Under the pieces are notes generated by a model. The model saw nothing but the letters and a program-made list of their open reading frames with translations, was not told the origin of the DNA and made no database searches. A stretch of 64,000 bases of DNA from Cohnella sp. WQ 127256 (lineage in GTDB: Bacteria; Bacillota; Bacilli; Paenibacillales; Paenibacillaceae). A program made the position numbers and the translations under genes. Of this stretch, positions 18,238-27,467 are shown piece after piece. Location of the stretch: positions 124,001 through 188,000 of the forward strand of contig NZ_JAMZCY010000009.1 of assembly GCF_024519285.1 (NCBI RefSeq), given 5' to 3'. Position 1 is the stretch's first letter. Every line of letters begins with the position of its first letter.

Positions 18238-18532
18238 CTACCTTATCTATAACAAAATAAACTTGCTTATTGGCAGTAGGAACCATAATGACTTGATCAC
18301 CAGACGAAAGCGTAATTGGCACAGGTGTATGATGCAGATCGTCTAAATGGTAGTGCATCCGATAAAGGTAATTCCCAATTATCAATTGATCATCATCTAA
18401 TATGATCTCATCACCAAGCGATACAGATAGATTAGGGAACCCACTAATGACTTCTCCAATAATCGCACCCACTGGAGGAGGATTATTTCGTTCTTTGAAT
18501 AATTTTGTTAATCGCATGTCCCAATCTTCCAC
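18230..18532 (-). CDS. DUF2577 tail protein (XkdR-like)
   Basis: 100 aa with NNPPPVGAIIGEVISGFPNLSVSLGDEIILDDDQLIIGNYL and SGDQVIMVPTANKQVYFVIDKV, matching the XkdR/DUF2577 family. It lies between the XkdQ-like and XkdS-like genes, as in PBSX. Confidence 0.85.
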   Translation of the reverse strand: MEDWDMRLTKLFKERNNPPPVGAIIGEVISGFPNLSVSLGDEIILDDDQLIIGNYLYRMHYHLDDLHHTPVPITLSSGDQVIMVPTANKQVYFVIDKVGE

Positions 18533-19518
18533 TATACTGCCCCCAATTCCACGGACACTTTATGAATATCATTATTAACAGTATGACTAGCTGACTTGAT
18601 CAGATATTTACCGACAATCCCTGTTATAGGTTCATTCATCTCAAGGATTCGCCCTGCTCTAATATCATCATCTCCTAACATCTCACATGATACAGTCTCA
18701 TTTACTCTATTGAGTTCCTTAAGTGTATTAGCCGCGATATTCCTTGCTTGTGCTGCATTCTTACTATCAAGTGTGACCACTTCCGTTAATAGTCCATAAT
18801 GAGAAATGCTCTTTGTGTCATCCTTCTGAGCATATACCTTTGTTGATTTATCATCACTAGTAACCACTATAACCTTATTCTTCATATCCTCTATACTTCT
18901 TTCCTTGCTTGGATTACTGATTGTAGCCGTGACGGGGATGGGATTCGTATTAGAGGGTAATCTGATTTTTGGATTAATGATTAAGTCAGTCATCTTGCTA
19001 ATAGTTAAGATATCCTTTTTCATTTCCATGCGATATTTTATGCCTGTTTCCTGCTCTACTTGTGTAAGGATATCGAGGATAATATCACTAACGGTTATGT
19101 CCTTATATATCTTTCTAATCAATGTTGGCATGGATGCTATCTTATGCTTTATGATAAATTTATCAAGCAGTTTTTCAATCGCTTTATTGGCAGACAGTTT
19201 CTTAAATTGAATAATTGTCTCATTCTTATTGAGATACCAAGCACGATCAAAACATGTATACGACTTACCGAAACGACCAGCTTCACCTTCCTTAACGATT
19301 ATGAAGTAGTTCAAAACTTTACCTTCGTTAAACATGACTATCTGGTCACCAATGTTAAGTATATCGAACTTATTAAAATACAAAGTATCATTATAGGCAT
19401 ATTGAAAACTCATCTCCACACCTAAGGCTTCTACATTGCTAGACCATGCGAGATTCCCAATCAATTGTGTGATATTTTGTCTCTTGCCATCTTTCGTCAG
19501 AATTAACTCATGTCCCAT
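18532..19518 (-). CDS. XkdQ/YqbQ-like tail hub protein
   Basis: 328 aa starting MGHELILTKDGKRQNITQLIGNLAWSSNVEALGVEMSF, with a gpD-like late-control domain (ISNPSKERSIEDMKNKVIVV). It forms the central hub or spike base of contractile tails. The C-terminus shares its stop region with the next gene. Confidence 0.87.
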   Translation of the reverse strand: MGHELILTKDGKRQNITQLIGNLAWSSNVEALGVEMSFQYAYNDTLYFNKFDILNIGDQIVMFNEGKVLNYFIIVKEGEAGRFGKSYTCFDRAWYLNKNETIIQFKKLSANKAIEKLLDKFIIKHKIASMPTLIRKIYKDITVSDIILDILTQVEQETGIKYRMEMKKDILTISKMTDLIINPKIRLPSNTNPIPVTATISNPSKERSIEDMKNKVIVVTSDDKSTKVYAQKDDTKSISHYGLLTEVVTLDSKNAAQARNIAANTLKELNRVNETVSCEMLGDDDIRAGRILEMNEPITGIVGKYLIKSASHTVNNDIHKVSVELGAV

Positions 19519-19934
19519 TATTTCACCTTCACGAATCTAAATTCTTTGATTTCTAAGGAATACGGTATGTCACCCGAACGATCTAATCCATAAGTAAAAT
19601 TTTCAATTGTACATGCCATATTAAGCCATTCTTTACTATCATTTATCGTAATAATAAGTCGTAATGGTACTCTCTTTGCTCTCCACTTATTAAAGAAGTC
19701 AACGTATTCGTTTCCCATTCGCTTATCCTTGGCAAAAGAATACTCCCTCATTGGAAAGAATGAATCTATTGTCATCGTCCGTAATCCCTTGAGTCCAATT
19801 AGATTGAGTGTTCCTTGTCCAATAGTTTCGAACTCTTCATTACCCCAAGGGGTAGCAACACCATCAATAGAGGAAGGGATAATAGGCAATCTCCTAACTT
19901 CCTCGAAATTATTTGCTGAAAATGTAATATCCAT
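19518..19934 (-). CDS. XkdP-like tail/tape-measure-associated protein without LysM
   Basis: 138 aa, MDITFSANNFEEVRRLPIIPSSIDGVATPWGNEEFETIG. This matches the N-terminal part of XkdP/YqbP-type proteins, but the C-terminal LysM domain usual in Bacillus homologues is absent. It lies between tape measure and hub, where XkdP is found. Confidence 0.75.
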   Translation of the reverse strand: MDITFSANNFEEVRRLPIIPSSIDGVATPWGNEEFETIGQGTLNLIGLKGLRTMTIDSFFPMREYSFAKDKRMGNEYVDFFNKWRAKRVPLRLIITINDSKEWLNMACTIENFTYGLDRSGDIPYSLEIKEFRFVKVK

Positions 19935-19948
19935 TATGTTCCCCTCCT

Positions 19949-21910
19949 CTATGCGTTACTCAAGTTGAGCTGTATTCTGTCTGCAATATAACTACCTACT
20001 TGTTTAGCAAAATCATCGTTTCCGTAGACATTACCTTGAATGGTGAGATAAACGTTTATTCCATTATTTTTACCTAGATTATCAATCATTCTAGCAGATT
20101 TATCAGCAGGGATAACTCTACTACCATTAGGCAAATCCACAATCTCGCCTGAGCCACGTTCATTAATTCGGGCAAGTCCACCTTTAAAGTAATCTGTACC
20201 AGTAGAAAAGTTTGGAATTTTAGAAATGCTAACTCCAATGGTACTGCCTCCCCCTGCCCAGTCGGGTACCCAATCAGGAACGTCAAATGAGATGTTATTA
20301 ATATGATCAATTAGATTATTAATCATATCGATAACTGCATTAATTGGCTTTTTTATAAATCCCACAACGGAATCAAACGTATTACGGATAATATCTCCCA
20401 TACCATTGAATGCGCCAACAGTGGCATCCTTGATGTTTATCCATATATCAGAGATCCATTTCCACAATCCTTTTGCTTTTTCTACAACGGTATCCCAGTT
20501 TTGATAAAGGGCTACTCCTGCCATTACTAAAAGACCTATTGCTGTTGCAATCCATCCGATAGGTGACATATTCATCACTGCATTTAATATACCTTGAGTA
20601 ATTGCAAGCGTCTTGGTTATACCATTCCATATTCTCGTTGCTGTTGTTACGGCAATCGTAGCCACCTTATAGGCTGTAATTGCTCCGACTATTCCATATA
20701 TAATAGGCTCAAAGGTAGTCCAATTCTTTTTTATATAGTCATATAATCCTGTTGCAATATCGACCACTTCAGCAATCCCATCAACTAATGCAGGAATTCC
20801 CTCGTCTTTAATCCATGTAATAAATGGCACACCACCATTGAAGGCATCAATAAGATAATCCTTTAGAGCAATTGCTTTATCTCCTAAATCGGAAAGTACA
20901 CCCTTAACACTATCAATTGTTGGTTGATTCTCTGCTATTTTCTGTTTTATCTTCTCAAACGCGCTTGTTCCCCATTGCCTAACAGATGAGAAGATATTTA
21001 GTGCCACGTTACCCATTGACTTGAGATATGGCAAAGCAAAGTTTATCCCTTTTTTAATACCATCAAATGTAGACATGACAATTTTCTGAATACGTGGTAG
21101 GTATCGGACAAAGAATCCAGCAAAGTCAGCCTTCAATTTAATTACGACTCTACCGATCTCTTCTTTCATACCACCTAGTACGTCTCCTGCTTGCTTAATC
21201 TTACCCTCATCAGTTTGGGCTAATGCTGCATTGACCCCACCAACATTCATCTTCAACACTTCTGCAAGAGTAGCTGCTTTCTCTGATTCTGTGCCAAACT
21301 TCAGTACCTTTTCCTGCGCCTTGGTAAAGTTGATACCTAATTTGCTTAAAGCTCCGACCTGACCGTTCATAACCTTCCCAAAAAGATTACCCACCCCAAC
21401 TCCATCTTGTGTTGTAGCATTAATTCCCTTTGATTGTGCTAGTAGGTCATTCATAGCTGGCATTAATTTCTTAATCGTGGATGCCTGTAATTGGAATGTT
21501 GCTATTTGCTGCGCTCCTGCAATCTGGACATCCCCACCAATTACACCCAGTTCCTCTTGTGCACTCGCATAATCCAAAATGGATCTAACCTGAGCATCAG
21601 TAACACCCTTGGTATTTTTCATGATTGCTTGGAGTTTGGTTTCTTGCTCAATCATTACCTTTGCTTCAGCAACACTATCATTTAGAAAACTGCTAACTTG
21701 TTGGAATCCAGCATAGGCAACAACTAATCCTGCTACTGATTTTGCGACATTTCCGAATCCTGTAGCTGCTGTTGATCCAAATGACCTTACCTGATTATTC
21801 GTTTGCTGAACACTTCTACGTAAATTTTCCGTGTTTCCTGCTGCTCGTCTAATACCTTCACTAAATCTATCGCGTAAATTTAGGATCGTATTTATTGCTC
21901 TCGATGACAA
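19949..21910 (-). CDS. Tail tape measure protein
   Basis: 653 aa, the largest late gene. An N-terminal coiled coil (DRFSEGIRRAAGNTENLRRSVQQTNNQVRS) leads to Gly/Ala-rich helices, a central hydrophobic region with several potential membrane segments (about 405-465: YGIVGAITAYKVATIAVTTATR, MSPIGWIATAIGLLVMAGVALYQNWDTV), and a C-terminal domain with ADKSARMIDNLGKNNG. It sets tail length and is ejected with DNA; the preceding chaperone pair fits. Relatively short, so the tail should be modest in length (inference). Confidence 0.92.
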   Translation of the reverse strand: MSSRAINTILNLRDRFSEGIRRAAGNTENLRRSVQQTNNQVRSFGSTAATGFGNVAKSVAGLVVAYAGFQQVSSFLNDSVAEAKVMIEQETKLQAIMKNTKGVTDAQVRSILDYASAQEELGVIGGDVQIAGAQQIATFQLQASTIKKLMPAMNDLLAQSKGINATTQDGVGVGNLFGKVMNGQVGALSKLGINFTKAQEKVLKFGTESEKAATLAEVLKMNVGGVNAALAQTDEGKIKQAGDVLGGMKEEIGRVVIKLKADFAGFFVRYLPRIQKIVMSTFDGIKKGINFALPYLKSMGNVALNIFSSVRQWGTSAFEKIKQKIAENQPTIDSVKGVLSDLGDKAIALKDYLIDAFNGGVPFITWIKDEGIPALVDGIAEVVDIATGLYDYIKKNWTTFEPIIYGIVGAITAYKVATIAVTTATRIWNGITKTLAITQGILNAVMNMSPIGWIATAIGLLVMAGVALYQNWDTVVEKAKGLWKWISDIWINIKDATVGAFNGMGDIIRNTFDSVVGFIKKPINAVIDMINNLIDHINNISFDVPDWVPDWAGGGSTIGVSISKIPNFSTGTDYFKGGLARINERGSGEIVDLPNGSRVIPADKSARMIDNLGKNNGINVYLTIQGNVYGNDDFAKQVGSYIADRIQLNLSNA

Positions 21911-21946
21911 CTTATCACCACCTTAAATAAAAAAAGAGAAGGGATT

Positions 21947-22129
21947 TTATTTCCCCTCTCCACTTCCGAATATTGAATTATATTTCTCTGCTTCCTGTTT
22001 GAAGTAAATGTTCATCGCCTCATAATAGAATAATTTTTCCATATAGGTTAAGTTTTCTAAATCTGATTTACTCTGACCCCGCACAAGATAGAAAGCCATC
22101 ATTTGTGACTCTCCATCTTGTGCTATTAG
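21947..22129 (-). CDS. -1 frameshift extension of tail assembly chaperone
   Basis: The chaperone frame ends at TAA 22126-22128 right after the slippery heptamer A-AAA-AAC (22129-22135, in zero frame). Slipping back one base continues with CTA ATA GCA and reads 60 codons (LIAQDGESQMMAFYLV ... NSIFGSGEGK) to TAA at 21947. The segment has no upstream start of its own, although an internal ATG-ATG follows GGAGAG. Frameshifted G/GT-type chaperones lie just before the tape measure in many long-tailed phages. The fusion would be about 188 aa. Confidence 0.8.
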   Translation of the reverse strand, partial: LIAQDGESQMMAFYLVRGQSKSDLENLTYMEKLFYYEAMNIYFKQEAEKYNSIFGSGEGK

Positions 22130-22512
22130 TTTTTTACCTTAGTCCCCATATCATTGAATCCGCTAATCTCCAAAATCTGAGAGCCAATTTCCATACGTTC
22201 AGACAGAGTAAGCATCTTAGCAACGATGTCAGTTGGTACAATGACTTCATATTCCTTATGTAGTTCATTGCTACGGAACAATTGAATGGAATTATAAATC
22301 AATCTATCATAAGCCTTAACGATATTTGTCATGCTTTCATCTTTTCCGATTTGATCGATTGCATAAAGGATATCTGATTCTTCTGGAGGAGTAATGGTCA
22401 ATGTGCCATCCAGACTCTTTACATAGACATCTTTTGCTTTAGGCTTAGCTTGTTCCTTTTGCAATTTCCTAGCAATCAGATCATTCAAAACTAGTTTCGT
22501 ATTCTTTGACAT
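22126..22512 (-). CDS. XkdN-like tail assembly chaperone
   Basis: 128 aa: MSKNTKLVLNDLIARKLQKEQAKPKAKDVYVKSLDGTLTITPP ... LTLSERMEIGSQILEISGFND, the XkdN-like pattern (PBSX tail assembly chaperone). It coats the tape measure before tube polymerisation. It ends in a slippery A-AAA-AAC site giving a longer product. Confidence 0.85.
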   Translation of the reverse strand: MSKNTKLVLNDLIARKLQKEQAKPKAKDVYVKSLDGTLTITPPEESDILYAIDQIGKDESMTNIVKAYDRLIYNSIQLFRSNELHKEYEVIVPTDIVAKMLTLSERMEIGSQILEISGFNDMGTKVKN

Positions 22513-22527
22513 ATATATTCCCCCCTA

Positions 22528-22959
22528 TTAGTTGATTTGCTCGATCAGTTCATAGTTGCTGAATGTGAACGGCAGTTCCTCTTCCGCTACTGCTCTATTC
22601 TCAAATTTAAGCAAATTGAATTCTGAGAATACTACATCCTCAATAGATACGCGCTCTGCACCTAATGATTGAGGATCAGCAAGTTTCCCAATAATCTTAA
22701 TTTCAGGCAAAACGCCAGTCTTAATCGCTTCAGCAAGGATTTTTGCACCACGGCTACGAGTCTTATTAAGCGTAATAGTACCCTCACCTGACCATCCCAT
22801 ATATTTTTGGTATAGAGCATAATCACCTGCAAATGTAACCTCTTCATATTGAACAGAAATTTTAGCCTCGAATGACTTTAATTCTGCCCACTCTTCCCCG
22901 TTAACCCAAATCATACCGTTAGTTCCGCTAATAACTTGGTTCCCTTTATTTTTAGCCAT
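22528..22959 (-). CDS. Tail tube protein (XkdM-like)
   Basis: 143 aa: NQVISGTNGMIWVNGEEWAELKSFEAKISVQYEEVTFAGDYALYQKYMGWSGEGTITLNKTRSR matches the XkdM/DUF2001 tail tube family. It polymerises inside the sheath encoded by the preceding gene. Confidence 0.92.
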   Translation of the reverse strand: MAKNKGNQVISGTNGMIWVNGEEWAELKSFEAKISVQYEEVTFAGDYALYQKYMGWSGEGTITLNKTRSRGAKILAEAIKTGVLPEIKIIGKLADPQSLGAERVSIEDVVFSEFNLLKFENRAVAEEELPFTFSNYELIEQIN

Positions 22960-22979
22960 TTAAATTTGCTCCTTCATAA

Positions 22980-24068
22980 TTAAAATAGTGAGATATTAAA
23001 CTTGATATCTTCGATAGCATCAAGAATCTTGATATTCGCCGATAGGAAAACATCGTTACGATATGTATTCTTCTTAACAGTTGCATCATCCCATGTCTCT
23101 GCTTCTGTTTTCCCGATGCTCAACCATGCTTCACGCTGAGCTTCGACATCTACAAATGCAATATTGGTATACTCAGGATCAAGGATATCTTCATTAGCCA
23201 ATTGACGGAAATATGAATTAATAGCAGAGATAAAGAGAACCTGATTATCATATTTGTTCTTGTATTTCGATAGATAATCAGCCTTGAACGTACTATAAAT
23301 ATCAGCACGAATCAGATCCATTGTCTCAACAACAATAATCTTCTTCCACTCTTCAGATTTACCTGTGCCAACAGTTACTAATGAGTTAACTGCACGACCA
23401 ACACGAACAACTTCTTCGTCATTGATTAACACTAGCTTTCCTGCATTGATAATCTCATCTACAGATGTAGCCCCCACTGGCATTGTTACTGAAGCCAACT
23501 CTGGTAACACCTTATATGTTCCACTTTGAGTCATAGTTAATCCAGCAAAAAGACCTAATAGACGAGCAATATACTTATCACCTGTAGCTGTTGTACCATC
23601 TTTATAAGTAACCGATGGATTCACAAGGGTAACTACATGTTCACTATCAGGCGATGTCGCATTAAATACGATAGCCTTGATTGTTTTCTTTAATGCTTCC
23701 TGTGAATTAACATAGGTAGCTAGTGCTGTCTGTTCAGCAGTTGTTCCCTCTGCAAGCCCAATCCAATCCACCTTTTTCATTCCTAGTGCTTCAATTGCAT
23801 CAGCAACAACCTTTGTGCTAGCCGTGTCTACTCGAACAACGACAACCTTACTCGGTGTTCCGTTGAATGTTTCATTAATATATTGCAAATTGTCTGCTGT
23901 GAAAGCAGTCTGATCAATCTCAAGCGCATTCTTATACTCTACGATATTGAATGTATCATCTGTATCGTCCTTGATAATGAGTCCAACGATTCCACGAGAC
24001 GAACGGGTTACTGCGCTTGCTGCTAGACTTGAGAAAGTGATTTCGATTTTTGGTAATCCTATAGCCAT
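22980..24068 (-). CDS. Contractile tail sheath protein (XkdK-like)
   Basis: 362 aa: AIGLPKIEITFSSLAASAVTRSSRGIVGLI at the N-terminus and a C-terminal DVEAQREAWLSIGKTEAETWDDATVKKNTYRNDVFLSANIKILDAIEDIKFNISLF, both typical of XkdK-type sheath proteins. Its presence makes this a myovirus. Confidence 0.94.
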   Translation of the reverse strand: MAIGLPKIEITFSSLAASAVTRSSRGIVGLIIKDDTDDTFNIVEYKNALEIDQTAFTADNLQYINETFNGTPSKVVVVRVDTASTKVVADAIEALGMKKVDWIGLAEGTTAEQTALATYVNSQEALKKTIKAIVFNATSPDSEHVVTLVNPSVTYKDGTTATGDKYIARLLGLFAGLTMTQSGTYKVLPELASVTMPVGATSVDEIINAGKLVLINDEEVVRVGRAVNSLVTVGTGKSEEWKKIIVVETMDLIRADIYSTFKADYLSKYKNKYDNQVLFISAINSYFRQLANEDILDPEYTNIAFVDVEAQREAWLSIGKTEAETWDDATVKKNTYRNDVFLSANIKILDAIEDIKFNISLF

Positions 24069-24081
24069 TTATATTTGCTCC

Positions 24082-24516
24082 TTATATGTTCATAATTAAA
24101 TTCTCAATATCTTCTCCAGTTTCTGTATCATCAATTTCGATATAGCTGATATCAAAAGCAAATTGAAGAACGCCATCTACCTTATCGCTTGTTAATTCAT
24201 CTGGATAGACAATAAACCCATCCTTGATCTCAAGCGTATAGGTAAAGGCGTTCTCTAATTTCTCTTGAACATCTAATATTTCGAATTTGTATCGATCCTT
24301 ACTTGTTGGGAAGAAGTAGATTATTACTCGTATTTTTCGTTCAACGCCATGTGAACCAAATGGTGATTTAGTAGCATTGTCGAAATCTACGTATAATGAT
24401 GGTCTTGCGAATCCTTCCTTAATATCCTTAGTGTTAACTGGGATACTGGGAAGCACTTCTTCGAGTTTCACATTAATTGCTGTTGCGACTTCCTTCAATG
24501 TGACCAATATCGTCAC
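24082..24516 (-). CDS. Tail terminator family protein (XkdJ-like)
   Basis: 144 aa: MTILVTLKEVATAINVKLEEVLPSIPVNTKDIKEGFARPSLYVDFDN. This pattern and the position between the gp10-like gene and the sheath fit the tail-terminator/XkdJ family that caps the tail tube. Confidence 0.78.
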   Translation of the reverse strand: MTILVTLKEVATAINVKLEEVLPSIPVNTKDIKEGFARPSLYVDFDNATKSPFGSHGVERKIRVIIYFFPTSKDRYKFEILDVQEKLENAFTYTLEIKDGFIVYPDELTSDKVDGVLQFAFDISYIEIDDTETGEDIENLIMNI

Positions 24517-24938
24517 CTCAATCCTTTGTCTAACATCTCATCAATAAACTGCTCACAATCAGCAATAAACTCATTGTTAAATTCCTGTGCTGCATCTGCA
24601 AATACATGTTCACCCTGCTTGAATCCATGCTCTGTGCCGTCTTTACCAACAATTTTATGACCATATTCAATCAGATGAGATTTGGGATCTCCACTATATA
24701 CCCGAACACTATCAGCACCATCAAATTTATACACTTTTCCACGCTTGATACTCTTCTGATAGTTACCAGTATCCTTTTTAACCTTTTGTTTTACCTTGGC
24801 TCTTGTCTTAGTCTTCAGTTTGTTCCCCTCTTTTTGAAGGAACTTCTTCGTTTCCTTTGGGAATTGATTATTGGCAAGGTTAAGCAATCGCCTATTGAAT
24901 GCATCTATTTCACGCATATCGAACCCATCATCACTCAT
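24513..24938 (-). CDS. HK97 gp10-like / XkdI tail-component protein
   Basis: 141 aa with KFLQKEGNKLKTKTRAKVKQKVKKDTGNYQKSIKRGKVYKF and SHLIEYGHKIVGKDGTEHG, the gp10-like family (tail completion at the head-tail interface). Overlaps the upstream gene by 4 nt (ATGA). Confidence 0.85.
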   Translation of the reverse strand: MSDDGFDMREIDAFNRRLLNLANNQFPKETKKFLQKEGNKLKTKTRAKVKQKVKKDTGNYQKSIKRGKVYKFDGADSVRVYSGDPKSHLIEYGHKIVGKDGTEHGFKQGEHVFADAAQEFNNEFIADCEQFIDEMLDKGLR

Positions 24939-25276
24939 CCAATTGCCTCCTCACAAAAGATCTCTAGCTTCTCGTTGCCAAAATAAGAATTTAAGATGAA
25001 TCGGATATCAAATCGATGGTCACGATGATCGCGATACATGAACCACATATCATTTGTGATATCCTTACCTGAGTTATAGCGAACGATGATTTTATGAGTC
25101 ACATTTGTCATCCAAGTTTCAACACCTTGACGCTTACTCATTGAGCCTGTCTGAGGTATGACCTCTGCCCACAATGTTCTTATCTCTTCTGGTTCAATAT
25201 CATTCTCTAACAGTTCATTCTTAAACTTGACGTTGCCCCATAAAACTATTTTGTGTCTTAATTTTCCCGCTTCCAT
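24935..25276 (-). CDS. Phage head closure / head-tail joining protein
   Basis: 113 aa: MEAGKLRHKIVLWGNVKFKNELL ... LWAEVIPQTGSMSKRQGVETWMTNVTHKIIVRYNSGKDITNDMWFMYRDHRFDIRFILN-type pattern of SPP1 gp16-like joining proteins. Its start base is shared with the stop of the connector gene. Confidence 0.87.
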   Translation of the reverse strand: MEAGKLRHKIVLWGNVKFKNELLENDIEPEEIRTLWAEVIPQTGSMSKRQGVETWMTNVTHKIIVRYNSGKDITNDMWFMYRDHRDHRFDIRFILNSYFGNEKLEIFCEEAIG

Positions 25277-25545
25277 TATTCATCGATCTCCCATTCAATC
25301 TGGAATAAGAGTGACTGGAGACTATATTCAAGCGTTTTTGTTGATGTAGATACAACAGGATTACGCTGTTCATATTGATGCGAACAATAAAGGAACGCTG
25401 CTAATCTATGTTTAGGATTATCTTCATTTAACGTCTTACCAGTCCCTTTTTCTATGTAATCCTTTGCTATCAATAAAAGAGAGGAGAGGAACAAATCCTC
25501 ATCCTCATAGTCAATACGTAAATATTGCTTCAATTCATCTAGCAT
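25276..25545 (-). CDS. Head-tail connector protein (gp6/gp15-like)
   Basis: 89 aa: MLDELKQYLRIDYEDEDLFLSSLLLIAKDYIEKGTGKTLNED, the phage connector fold of HK97 gp6-like proteins. Located right after the capsid gene as usual. Confidence 0.9.
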   Translation of the reverse strand: MLDELKQYLRIDYEDEDLFLSSLLLIAKDYIEKGTGKTLNEDNPKHRLAAFLYCSHQYEQRNPVVSTSTKTLEYSLQSLLFQIEWEIDE

Positions 25546-25570
25546 TATTAATCAATCCCCTTCGATTGAT

Positions 25571-26722
25571 CTAGGCAAGTGTTACTTCACCATAAACATA
25601 AATCTTATCGGACTTATCAACTTGAACAACATCAACATACTCGATCACTCGAGCAACGGTTATATTACTGGTAAATCCTGCATGTTCAGATGTTGCGAAA
25701 GAATATACGCCATTGTCAACGAACTTCACAGCTTCAGAAAGATTACCGTAAATAACTGGCGATTTCTTCGTAGTTGTTCCAGTCGTAGGAAGAAGAGCAT
25801 TAGAGAATACATGAACTGGATAACCCATAAACAAACGCTGTGTAGGTTGAGCAGGATTTGGCTGAAGTACAGGACGACCAGAATCATCTAAAGCACTGTC
25901 AAACACATCAAAACCATCCTGATTTGTGACAATTACTGTTCCATACTTTACTGCCTCATCAAGCGTTACATTGATCGACTTTTTAAGCGCCTTCCAATCA
26001 GCCAAAGCAACAGCAGTCTTGCCATTCTTAAGAGCCGCAATTGCTAATTTGTTCTCAGTAATAACAGCTTTCTTAGCGAATACTTCTGCGATATGAGCAA
26101 TCAAATCATTATCTGTCATTTGAAGCAGAGTATTGGATAATTTAATAATTGCGCCTTTTTGCTTCAACTTAAACGAAACATTAGCAAATTTAATATCCGT
26201 AGGTTCTGCACCGTCAGTACCGTCCTCAAAATCCACAAGTTCAGAAAGTGTTTCAAAATCCTCCACTGGGAATGAACCGCTTAGAGCAGTAGTAGGAAAA
26301 TATCCTAATACGTCTCGGAAGGATTTATATTGACGAATCTTTTCTACGATTAGTGTTTTGACATCCACCGGAAGGATGAAGCCTTCGCCATTTGTACCGT
26401 TGCCAGTCGATGGAACAAGTAGAGCATTTTCTGCTTCCGTTAGACCACGACCCATTCCCTTTTTAATCATTGCACGTACTGTATTTGCTGATTGTTTCGT
26501 TTTATTTTCCACTTCGATAGTCTCCTTGTGGTTGTCGATTTTATTTTGCGCTTGCTCAAGTGCTTCAGCGTCTAACTGCTCCTGAATTGTGATAGCGTCC
26601 TTTAGACTTTTGATCTCTTCCATTTTTGCTTTAGCATCAACAACCTTGTTTTCATTGAGCAAAGATTGCGCTTCAGCCTTTGCAGTTTCAAGATAGTTCT
26701 TTAATTCATCGATTCGTTTCAT
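25571..26722 (-). CDS. Major capsid protein, HK97 fold
   Basis: 383 aa. An N-terminal charged coiled coil (about 1-85) serves as the delta/scaffold domain removed by the protease. The capsid body starts near EGFILPVDVKTLIVEKIRQYKSFRDVLGYFPT and includes GTVIVTNQDGFDVFDSALDDSGRPVLQPN and AEVFAKKAVITENKLAIAAL, all HK97-type signatures. Preceded by protease and portal genes in the canonical order. Confidence 0.94.
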   Translation of the reverse strand: MKRIDELKNYLETAKAEAQSLLNENKVVDAKAKMEEIKSLKDAITIQEQLDAEALEQAQNKIDNHKETIEVENKTKQSANTVRAMIKKGMGRGLTEAENALLVPSTGNGTNGEGFILPVDVKTLIVEKIRQYKSFRDVLGYFPTTALSGSFPVEDFETLSELVDFEDGTDGAEPTDIKFANVSFKLKQKGAIIKLSNTLLQMTDNDLIAHIAEVFAKKAVITENKLAIAALKNGKTAVALADWKALKKSINVTLDEAVKYGTVIVTNQDGFDVFDSALDDSGRPVLQPNPAQPTQRLFMGYPVHVFSNALLPTTGTTTKKSPVIYGNLSEAVKFVDNGVYSFATSEHAGFTSNITVARVIEYVDVVQVDKSDKIYVYGEVTLA

Positions 26723-26768
26723 TTATAAGCCTCCATTTTTTGTTTAAAATAAAAAAAGCCGCTATATC

Positions 26769-27464
26769 CTACAGCAACTCAAGTGTCAATTTTAATATTT
26801 CAATCTCATTATTATCATCAATCTTTTTCTCAGGTTCAGGTTCATTGCGTCTTAATTGTTCAGGAACGTTTCGATAAGATTTAAAGTTATCACTAATACA
26901 TGCTGCTACATTATTTGCCTCTGCAACTTCGATATTAAAATACTTAGCCGCTTCATTTCCATTTAACCAAGTCTCAGCATTAACCATTTCTCTGATTATC
27001 TCGATGTCCACACCTTCACGTAAGTTATCAGCATAAACATTCATAATTCCTTCTTCAATCCTATCTAAATCATCAGCTAACTTTCTAAAATCAGATGCAT
27101 TTCCCATAGACCATGACCAAGGTGAATGAATCATCATAAATGCATTGCTCGGAACAATAATCTTATCTCCAGCCATAGCAATTACAGACGAAATACTAGC
27201 CGCTAATCCATCAACATAGACGGTCTTATAACCTTGATGACGCTTCAAGATATTATAAATGGCTAGGCCAGCGAAAACTGAGCCACCACCGGAATTAATG
27301 TAGATGTTCAGACCCTTTCCTTTAACTTGATCTAGCATATTCAATACATCTTGAGGAGCCGTATCAATACCAGTCCACTTTTCCCATTCTGAGCCGACAA
27401 TATCCCCATAGAAATATATGTCCGCTTGTGTATCTGTACTATTCTTAATGTTTAGGTACTTCAA
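26769..27464 (-). CDS. ClpP-like prohead (head maturation) protease
   Basis: 231 aa. ClpP/crotonase fold: YINSGGGSVFAGLAIYNILKRH, nucleophile region VDGLAASISSVIAMAGDKI, catalytic His in NAFMMIHSPWSW, then MVNAETWLNGNEAAKYFNI. It trims the capsid scaffold domain. It lies between portal and capsid, as in HK97-like heads. Start is ATG 27464, 3 bp after the portal stop. Confidence 0.92.
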   Translation of the reverse strand: MKYLNIKNSTDTQADIYFYGDIVGSEWEKWTGIDTAPQDVLNMLDQVKGKGLNIYINSGGGSVFAGLAIYNILKRHQGYKTVYVDGLAASISSVIAMAGDKIIVPSNAFMMIHSPWSWSMGNASDFRKLADDLDRIEEGIMNVYADNLREGVDIEIIREMVNAETWLNGNEAAKYFNIEVAEANNVAACISDNFKSYRNVPEQLRRNEPEPEKKIDDNNEIEILKLTLELL

Positions 27465-27467
27465 TTC

